Of a stretch of DNA of 5,163 bases, positions 1 to 4,456 are shown piece by piece. This stretch comes from VBAS01 sp035764525 (GTDB lineage Bacteria; Bacteroidota; Bacteroidia; Chitinophagales; Chitinophagaceae). Both the position numbers and the translations under genes were made by a program. The first letter of the stretch is position 1; each line of letters starts with the position of its first letter. Location: positions 1-5,163 of the forward strand of contig DASTZB010000370.1 of NCBI GenBank assembly GCA_035764525.1. The letters are read 5' to 3'. The notes under the pieces were generated by a model. It had not been told where the DNA came from, did no database searches, and saw only the letters and a list, made by a program, of their open reading frames with translations.

Positions 1-951
1 CTTAATAAAATTCGAAATTATAAACATCAAACCACCTTACCTCTTACGCTTAAAAATTTTGTAGCCTTTTATCACATCCCATTGCAATTAATTTACAAAA
101 GAGGAAATTGGAAACGATTGTGTGTATTGGCTGAACAAATAGAAGATTACGCTACAACCAATGAAACAGAAATTCACAGAGCCATTAATAAAAAATGGTT
201 GTCATGTAATTCAACCTCATACTTCCAATTTATTTTATCATTAGCAAAAAACAATTTCCAAGTCAATTTTAAAACACTTAATGAACGAGAAAAACTAATG
301 TGTTTAATGTTGCATTTTGATATTTGGCAAAATGCAGGTGGATTTAATTCACTGGAAGAAAGCATCAGAGCTATAGGAAGTAATAAAGCTTTAAATCAAG
401 AAATTGTTGAAGTACTCGAAATATTAGTTGACAGGATTGATTTTTTGGAAAAAGAAATAAACCTTCCATATGTTCAGCCGCTCCAAATTCATAGTCGGTA
501 TACAAGAGAACAAATTCTGGCCGCATTCGGTGATCACACTTTTGATAGAAAATCAAGTAATCGAGAGGGTATTGTTAGTCCAGAAGGAAAAAATACAGAA
601 TTGCTATTAGTGACTTTAGAAAAATCAGAAGAAGACTATTCTCCAACAACTTTATATAATGATTATGCAATTAGTGAAAATCTATTTCATTGGCAATCTC
701 AAAATTCTGCGAAACCTGAAGACGGTAAAGGTCTGTCCTATATAAACCATCAACAAAATGAAAGAATGATTTTACTTTTCATAAGAGAAAAGAATACTGA
801 CGAATTCGGTAATACTATGGGGTATGTCTTTTTAGGAATTTCCAATTATAAAGGACATGAGGGCTCAAAGCCCATGAATATTAAATGGGAGCTAAATGAA
901 CCTATGCCACCGTATCTCTGGAAAGATTCTGCGAAAATGGCTGTCGGATAA
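1..951 (+). CDS. DEAD/DEAH-type helicase, C-terminal DUF3427 part (5' end outside the window)
   Basis: The reading frame is open from the first base of the window, so the 316 residues seen are the C-terminal part of a longer protein. The TTG at 82 is not a convincing start, because the 27 codons before it continue the same family-like sequence. The visible part matches what I know of DUF3427: an IYKRGNWKRLC stretch (about residues 30-40), a helical middle, then YTREQILAAFG (about 167-177), LVTLEKSEEDYSPTTLYNDY (about 203-222), FHWQSQ (229-234), YINH, ILLFIRE, YVFLG, HEGSKPMNIKW and a terminal PMPPYLW. In the family this domain follows superfamily II helicase domains and often an N-terminal phospholipase-D-like nuclease domain; neither can be seen here. 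The role is inferred to be ATP-driven DNA translocation in defence or restriction, supported by the C5-methyltransferase and nuclease-like genes that follow on the same strand. The DUF3427 assignment is firm; upstream domains are extrapolated. Confidence 0.85.
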   Translation, partial: LNKIRNYKHQTTLPLTLKNFVAFYHIPLQLIYKRGNWKRLCVLAEQIEDYATTNETEIHRAINKKWLSCNSTSYFQFILSLAKNNFQVNFKTLNEREKLMCLMLHFDIWQNAGGFNSLEESIRAIGSNKALNQEIVEVLEILVDRIDFLEKEINLPYVQPLQIHSRYTREQILAAFGDHTFDRKSSNREGIVSPEGKNTELLLVTLEKSEEDYSPTTLYNDYAISENLFHWQSQNSAKPEDGKGLSYINHQQNERMILLFIREKNTDEFGNTMGYVFLGISNYKGHEGSKPMNIKWELNEPMPPYLWKDSAKMAVG

Positions 952-994
952 TGTGACTTAAAAGCAAATTGTAGTCAACAAGAGGTTAATAAAT

Positions 995-1012
995 TGTGTC
1001 TTTAAATACACA
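995..1012. promoter_or_regulatory. 18-bp imperfect palindrome upstream of the methyltransferase gene, candidate operator
   Basis: TGTGTcTTTAAAtACACA is symmetric over 18 bases with only one unmatched pair (C1000/T1007). It sits about 45 bases before the methyltransferase ATG in the 106-base gap after the helicase gene. Methyltransferase genes of restriction systems are often controlled by a regulator or by the enzyme itself binding such a dyad. A second, weaker dyad, AGTTGA (1022-1027) with TCAACT (1044-1049), lies closer to the start. I see no clear Bacteroidota promoter (TTG and TAnnTTTG) and no Shine-Dalgarno sequence. The operator role is inference. Confidence 0.3.
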
Positions 1013-1057
1013 GTATTCTCAAGTTGAATTTCTCAATTTTACATCAACTATAATTAA

Positions 1058-1945
1058 ATGTTTATACCAACAGCTAAAGGATATTTTTCTGGATGTGGCG
1101 GCATGGAAATTGGAATCATGCAAGCTGGAATAAATATTATTCAATCTCTCGATCTTGATCCGGAAGCAACAAACTGTATGAAAATGAACTGTCATTATTT
1201 TTCTCATTCAGTTTTGACAGCTGATATAAAAGACAAAACAGTTTTAGAACAACCTAAAACTGACATTATTGTTGGCACTTATCCGTGCACAAAATATTCT
1301 CCGATCGCAGACATTCACGGAACAAGAACCGGTGATGATTTGTTTCTTCACTTCTTCAGACATATTGCAATAGAGAAACCAGAAATGTACATTGTAGAAA
1401 ATGTACCAGGCATGAAAAAGTTTAAAGTTGTTATGGAAGCAATGACAAAGCTTCCTGACTATTATGTAAATGTTTTTTGCCCAGTTGATGCAGCAAATTG
1501 GTTACCTCAAAGGAGAAAAAGATTAATTCTTATTGGAACGAGAAAACAATTTTCAATTTCTGAGCCGAAACAAATCAATAATAGACCTCGACTTAAAGAT
1601 ATTTTGGAAAAGAATCCAAATGTTGAAATGCCCGACTATGTGATAAAAAGAATTAATGGAAAATATAGAGACTTACCGATTATAGTTGATCCTGATATAT
1701 CAAATGTTTTAGCACCAACATGTGTAGCCCATTATTCAAAAGATTTAAGTACAAGACTTGTAAAAGATAAAAACTCTAAGTATGGAGTGAGGCCATTTTC
1801 AATTAGAGAATACGCAAGACTTCAAGGCTTTCCTGATGATTTTGTTTTTGAAAATAAAAGAAGTTCTTACAAACTAATCGGAAATGCAGTTCCTGTTCAT
1901 ATGGGGAATTGGGTTGGGAGTGTAGCAATGAAATATTTCAATTAA
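1058..1945 (+). CDS. DNA (cytosine-5-)-methyltransferase
   Basis: Transfers a methyl group from S-adenosylmethionine to C5 of cytosine in a specific DNA site. The conserved motifs appear in canonical order in 295 residues: motif I YFSGCGGMEIG (9-19, AdoMet binding), an acidic DLD after strand 2 (32-34), TADIKD (54-59), motif IV GTYPCTKYSP (73-82) with catalytic Cys77, motif VI ENVPG (114-118), motif VIII QRRKR (151-155), motif IX RPFSIREYARLQGFPDDF (245-262) and motif X GNAVP (275-279). Two features are unusual: motif IV reads PCT where most family members have PCQ, and the region between motifs VIII and IX, which holds target recognition, is only about 85 residues. All key residues are present, so an active enzyme is expected. 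The ATG follows an A/T-rich leader without a Shine-Dalgarno sequence. The target cannot be read from sequence. The partly cut helicase lies 106 bases upstream and the CoiA-like gene 17 bases downstream, which suggests a restriction-modification setting rather than an orphan enzyme. Confidence 0.95.
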   Translation: MFIPTAKGYFSGCGGMEIGIMQAGINIIQSLDLDPEATNCMKMNCHYFSHSVLTADIKDKTVLEQPKTDIIVGTYPCTKYSPIADIHGTRTGDDLFLHFFRHIAIEKPEMYIVENVPGMKKFKVVMEAMTKLPDYYVNVFCPVDAANWLPQRRKRLILIGTRKQFSISEPKQINNRPRLKDILEKNPNVEMPDYVIKRINGKYRDLPIIVDPDISNVLAPTCVAHYSKDLSTRLVKDKNSKYGVRPFSIREYARLQGFPDDFVFENKRSSYKLIGNAVPVHMGNWVGSVAMKYFN

Positions 1946-1962
1946 TTAAACCGTATAGCTAA

Positions 1963-2700
1963 TTGCTTTACGCAATCTTAAATGGGGAAAAGATAGAAGC
2001 TGTTCCAAATACACATGCTAAATGTCAGTTATGTGAAAGAGATGTATTTTCTAAATGTGGTGAAATTAAAGTTTGGCATTGGGCACATAAAGCTGATAAA
2101 AGTTGTGATGGATGGTATGAGCCGGAAACTGAATGGCATAAACACTGGAAATTAATATTTGGAAAAGAAAATTCGGAAATAAGAATCGAAAAAGATGGGG
2201 TAAAACACATTGCCGATATTTTTACTAAAAATGATGTTGTGATCGAATTACAGAATTCACCAATTCAAAAACCAATCATAAGAAGGCGGGAACAGTTTTA
2301 TGGCGAAAAAATGTTATGGGTAATAAATGGTCTTCGTTTTAAAGAAAATTTCCAAATTTATGAAGAACTGCAAAATAAAGACTGGCTTGATGATTATATT
2401 CTATCATCTTCTGGATGGATTGACAAACAGACTGGTAATCCAGTTCGAATTAGCGATGTTCAAAAATCTGTCGTGCAAAAGCAAAAACAAACAAAATTTT
2501 CTTGGAGTCGGTCAAGGAGAAGTTGGGAAGATGCAATTCGTCCGATTTTTATCGATTTCGGTGACGAGGACTTATTCTGGGCAAAGAGTGGGTTGAGAAC
2601 AAACTTCGGAACAGGCAAAAAAATTAGTAAAGAAAAGTTTATAGAAAAATATGGAGGTGATGTAAATCTTTTGCCCAGTGTTATAAAGAAAATGCCTTGA
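1963..2700 (+). CDS. CoiA-like nuclease-domain protein (candidate restriction partner)
   Basis: A 245-residue protein of the competence CoiA-like family. The N-terminus MLYAILNGEKIEA is typical of family starts. A TAA stop lies directly before the TTG at 1963 and there is no in-frame ATG until residue 117, so TTG is the best start. Visible elements are Cys21-x2-Cys24, Cys32, the HWAH motif (39-42) and Cys48, a likely zinc-binding head. ETEWH (55-59) and WK (62-63) follow, then the nuclease-like core: IADIF with Asp85, VIELQ with Glu95 and Gln97, Ser99, three arginines (107-109) and the strand MLWVING (117-123). This follows the PD-(D/E)xK-related layout known for CoiA. The last 120 residues, with basic patches such as KQKQTK and RSRR, are not recognised. 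CoiA proper acts in DNA uptake in Gram-positive bacteria; here the methyltransferase stops 17 bases upstream, so the pair is probably one transcript and a restriction role is more likely, though inferred. Codon use is AT-rich like the two genes before it. Confidence 0.8.
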   Translation: MLYAILNGEKIEAVPNTHAKCQLCERDVFSKCGEIKVWHWAHKADKSCDGWYEPETEWHKHWKLIFGKENSEIRIEKDGVKHIADIFTKNDVVIELQNSPIQKPIIRRREQFYGEKMLWVINGLRFKENFQIYEELQNKDWLDDYILSSSGWIDKQTGNPVRISDVQKSVVQKQKQTKFSWSRSRRSWEDAIRPIFIDFGDEDLFWAKSGLRTNFGTGKKISKEKFIEKYGGDVNLLPSVIKKMP

Positions 2701-2745
2701 TAAACTATCTCAAAAGTGAATAGACTTGTTGCAGTACAAGAGTGC

Positions 2746-2938
2746 GACACATTCGTCGTTTCGCTCCTCAGTGCAGGCTGCACAAAAGTTTAATAGTAGC
2801 AATGTAGCCGGGCCAATAATTCCTTCCATTCATACCATTCACTTTTTCTATATCTATTTTTTCCTTAGCTTTAAAACCCTCTTAAAAAAATTTCGAAATC
2901 TTAGAACCAATCTATAGTTTATGAAAAAGATAATTGCC
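2746..2938 (+). repeat. 195-bp direct repeat, left copy (duplicated tricorn upstream region)
   Basis: Aligns along its whole length with 4262-4456. Exact shared runs include 29 bases at 2760-2788 (matching 4276-4304), the stretch ending CCATTCATACCATTCACT, TCGAAATCTTAGAACCAAT, and TTATGAAAAAGATAATTGCC at the right end. Most differences are single substitutions, plus a diverged A/T-rich patch around 2840-2865 and a few indels. The right copy is the natural 5' region and start of the tricorn gene, so this copy is the derived, truncated one. Its similarity stops sharply after the sixth codon (2938). Confidence 0.9.
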
Positions 2939-2962
2939 CTTTCACCGCGGGTAATTGTGTAA
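2921..2962 (+). pseudogene. Truncated 5' fragment of the tricorn protease gene
   Basis: ATG AAA AAG ATA ATT GCC gives MKKIIA, the same first six codons as the tricorn gene at 4439, in the same upstream context. After that the sequence changes completely (LSPRVIV) and ends at a TAA at 2960-2962. This is a remnant of a gene start left by a duplication or rearrangement, not a functional 13-residue gene. Confidence 0.75.
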
Positions 2963-2971
2963 CCACGCCAA
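2938..2971 (+). repeat. 34-bp short repeat, left copy
   Basis: Matches 4057-4090 at 27 of 34 positions by hand alignment, including ATTGTGT and ACCACGCC separated by one mismatch. It starts exactly where the 195-bp repeat ends, sharing a CC with it, so the junction looks chimeric. Origin unknown. Confidence 0.55.
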
Positions 2972-3036
2972 ACTCAAACTGCATTTCATTTTAAAGAACA
3001 GCAGGAATTGCCCTGCAGTACATACAATGCCTATAA

Positions 3037-3064
3037 CAAAAAAGATGAAGCATTACTTCATCTT
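3037..3064 (-). terminator. Intrinsic terminator of the lipoprotein gene
   Basis: A perfect 9-bp stem, AAGATGAAG (3042-3050) with CTTCATCTT (3056-3064), closes a 5-base loop. On the minus strand it is followed by a run of six T (complement of A 3038-3043). It lies about 28 bases past the stop codon of the minus-strand lipoprotein gene, as expected for a rho-independent terminator of that gene. The stem is not GC-rich, so its strength is uncertain. Confidence 0.75.
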
Positions 3065-3091
3065 ATGTATCCTTATATCTCAATTTTTAGT

Positions 3092-3838
3092 TCAATAGCG
3101 CTGTACCACCCGGAACATAAATCGCTTTGGTTCACCTATTACTCCTGATGCTTCTCTTCTTTTTTTCAGCTCGTCTGATTTGTAGTAAGCAAAGGCTTTG
3201 GCAGTATCCAGTACGGCTGTTACCAGCGATACTTTTTTATTATCATCCGGGTCATGCCCATAGGCCCTTGTGACGATACCGTTATTTGTTCTTTCCTGCT
3301 TGCCTTCTTCAAATCCTTTTTGCCAGGCATCCCAGTCTTTTACAGTAAAGGTGGTGCGGGAACGGATGTCAGAACTGATAACCGCCGTATCCTGGAAAGT
3401 GTTGATGATAAAAGAAAACGAAGGCGTGCCGATCACACCTCCTTTTTGCATAGCTTTTTTCAGGGCGGGATCTTTTGCAAATGCTTTGGCTTTCGCCATG
3501 TCATCTGCTTTTACTGCCACCATTACCATGTTGGGATCATCCAAACCGCGGCCTATTACATAACTATGTAAGCCATTCGCCAGCCGCATGGAATCGTGTT
3601 CATCGTAAGAGGCTTTCCATTTTGCAAAATCGGACACCCGGTGTATTGCTATCATCATATTTTGCGGTGTGGTAATAATTGTATTTGTTTCCGGGATAAC
3701 CGCATTGCTGGTACTTGCAGCAGTGGTAGAATTAGATTCTGTGTTTGTTTGCTCTTTATTTTCATTTCCTCCGCAGGAGGTTAAAAAGAATAATATGGCT
3801 GCACAAAATAGCAGGCCGGCAAATCCTGACCGTTTCAT
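3092..3838 (-). CDS. Lipoprotein with two tandem ferredoxin-like (dimeric alpha/beta barrel-type) domains
   Basis: A 248-residue exported protein. The N-terminus has KR, a hydrophobic segment (about 6-19) and the lipobox LTSC with Cys22 as the lipidation site, then a Ser/Thr/Asn-rich linker to about residue 58. Two related domains of about 85 residues follow. In domain 1 (about 61-144) IHRVSDFAKWKASYDEH, the LDDPN turn, AKAKAFAKDPALKKAMQKGGVIG and the final FSFI stand out. In domain 2 (about 160-245) TVKDWDAWQKGFEEG, DPDDNKK, AKAFAYYKSDELKKRREASGVIG and FMFRV occupy the same places. The repeat of D-W/F-x-x-W, D-D-P/D, AKAFA and GVIGxP indicates internal duplication. The pattern resembles small antibiotic-biosynthesis-monooxygenase-like or stress-responsive barrel proteins; no catalytic residue is recognised, so ligand binding is as likely as enzymatic activity. 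It is a single-gene unit with its own terminator. Base composition is near half GC (29 of 60 at 3421-3480), unlike the cassette on its left, so it is probably resident host DNA. Confidence 0.85.
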   Translation of the reverse strand: MKRSGFAGLLFCAAILFFLTSCGGNENKEQTNTESNSTTAASTSNAVIPETNTIITTPQNMMIAIHRVSDFAKWKASYDEHDSMRLANGLHSYVIGRGLDDPNMVMVAVKADDMAKAKAFAKDPALKKAMQKGGVIGTPSFSFIINTFQDTAVISSDIRSRTTFTVKDWDAWQKGFEEGKQERTNNGIVTRAYGHDPDDNKKVSLVTAVLDTAKAFAYYKSDELKKRREASGVIGEPKRFMFRVVQRY

Positions 3839-4011
3839 TGGCTTTGATTTTAATAATTAAGAAATATAGGGGCCGGGAAAGGTTCTTACCTGTTACCAAG
3901 GGGTAAAGAAGAAAATAGATTTAGCTTACATCAATTTGCCTGCCGGATTTTTATTTAAGGCACAAGTGTTGTAATTAATACCACAAACAGGTATTTATTT
4001 TGAGGAATTGC

Positions 4012-4033
4012 ACGATAATCCGAACATTATCGT
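4012..4033. other. 8-bp perfect stem-loop
   Basis: ACGATAAT (4012-4019) pairs with ATTATCGT (4026-4033) around the loop CCGAAC. The flanks TTG (4008-4010) and CAA (4036-4038) could extend it after a mismatch. It is followed by only three T on the plus strand and by no T tract on the minus strand, so it is a poor intrinsic terminator. It could be a transcript-end hairpin of a lost minus-strand gene. Confidence 0.45.
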
Positions 4034-4043
4034 TTCAAAAAAA

Positions 4044-4151
4044 TTATTCTTCCAGTCCTTCCACCGCCTGAGATTGTGTCACCACGCCCAGTCTGACCAG
4101 CGACAAAATTTGAGTCATAGAAGTTTGGGTGCTGACTTCGCTTACAGTGCC
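4044..4151 (-). pseudogene. Possible remnant of the C-terminus of a small minus-strand gene
   Basis: The minus strand is open for 35 codons between stops; from an internal ATG (4116-4118) it reads MTQILSLVRLGVVTQSQAVEGLEE and stop. The ILSLVRLGVVTQSQAVEGL stretch faintly resembles the short helical tails of SHOCT type (L-x-x-L-x-x-x-G-V-V/I-T). Two stop codons lie directly upstream, so at most a remnant is present. The left copy of the 34-bp repeat encodes a related GVVTQ-x-x-AV-x-G in the same frame. The evidence is weak and this may be chance. Confidence 0.15.
4057..4090 (+). repeat. 34-bp short repeat, right copy
   Basis: Counterpart of 2938-2971, in the same orientation, 27 of 34 positions identical. 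Unlike the left copy it is not joined to the 195-bp repeat; about 170 bases separate the two here. Confidence 0.55.
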
Positions 4152-4261
4152 TTATCAGATCAGTTTCCCGTTATTGCTGGTCGTCTGACCAACAACTAAT
4201 AAGCCTAACAGAATTCCCAAACACAAACACCCGGGCTAGCAAATAGAACCCCGAAAAATGT

Positions 4262-4456
4262 GACACATTCGTCGCTTCGCTCCTCAGTGCAGGCTGCACA
4301 AAAGCTTAATAGCAGCAATGCAGCCGGAGCCAAAAATTCCTTCCATTCATACCATTCACTACTTCAGCATTCATTTTTTTCATAGCTTTAAAACCCCCTT
4401 ATAAATTTCTTCGAAATCTTAGAACCAATTTATAGCTTATGAAAAAGATAATTGCC
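4262..4456 (+). repeat. 195-bp direct repeat, right copy (tricorn upstream region and start)
   Basis: Counterpart of 2746-2938 in the same orientation, about 1.5 kb away. This copy runs without a break into the complete-looking start of the tricorn gene, so it is taken as the original. It must contain that gene's promoter. TAAATTTC at 4402-4409 is a one-mismatch fit to the Bacteroidota -7 consensus TAnnTTTG, but I see no clear TTG at the -33 position, and the left copy differs at just this place. Confidence 0.9.
4287..4299. promoter_or_regulatory. Perfect 13-bp dyad GTGCAGGCTGCAC, candidate operator
   Basis: Six-base arms GTGCAG and CTGCAC flank a single central G. The dyad lies about 140 bases upstream of the tricorn start and is unchanged in the left repeat copy at 2771-2783, inside the longest exact run of the repeat. 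It may be a protein-binding site or simply part of a dispersed repeat. Confidence 0.3.

Larger units (their letters stand above)
2701..3091. other. Intergenic stretch between the cassette and the lipoprotein gene
   Basis: No full gene is supported here. The stretch holds the left copy of a 195-bp repeat with a six-codon remnant of the tricorn gene start, the left copy of a 34-bp repeat, a small hairpin (GCAGG 3001-3005 with CCTGC 3012-3016) and the terminator of the minus-strand lipoprotein gene. No convincing terminator is visible directly after the CoiA-like gene, which reads plus-strand towards the lipoprotein gene (convergent). Confidence 0.6.
3839..4438. other. 600-base intergenic stretch between divergent lipoprotein and tricorn genes
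   Basis: No full gene is supported. From left to right it holds the leader of the lipoprotein gene, with a near-match to the Bacteroidota -7 element on the minus strand (TATATTTC, complement of 3861-3868) but no matching -33 element; a small dyad TTACC-AAGG-GGTAA (3893-3906); a hairpin (4012-4033); the right copy of the 34-bp repeat; GTCTGACCA occurring twice (4091-4099 and 4183-4191); and the right copy of the 195-bp repeat leading to the tricorn start. The segment from about 4044 to 4200 looks like decayed sequence. Confidence 0.55.

Noticed and set aside
82..84. TTG at 82 as the start of the first gene
   Set aside because: The frame is open back to base 1 and the upstream codons read as a natural continuation, so the true start lies outside the window.
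1021..1060. Bacteroidota promoter directly before the methyltransferase ATG
   Set aside because: TATAATTA lies too close to the ATG and does not fit TAnnTTTG with a properly spaced TTG.
2327..2596. Plus-strand 89-codon frame inside the CoiA-like gene
   Set aside because: It is an out-of-frame shadow with no family resemblance.
2460..2783. Minus-strand 107-codon open frame overlapping the CoiA-like gene
   Set aside because: Most of it is antisense to a well-supported gene, its start lies in the repeat, and it shows no recognisable motif.
3254..3860. Several plus-strand frames opposite the lipoprotein gene
   Set aside because: They are antisense to a gene with a clear lipobox and duplicated domains, and are rich in Cys, Ser and Phe as shadows often are.
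2746..4456. The two 195-bp repeats as insertion-sequence ends or attachment sites of an integrated element
   Set aside because: They are direct rather than inverted, no transposase or integrase lies between or beside them, and the DNA between them (lipoprotein gene) looks resident.
2746..4456. CRISPR-like array
   Set aside because: There are only two long copies 1.5 kb apart, with no regular spacers.
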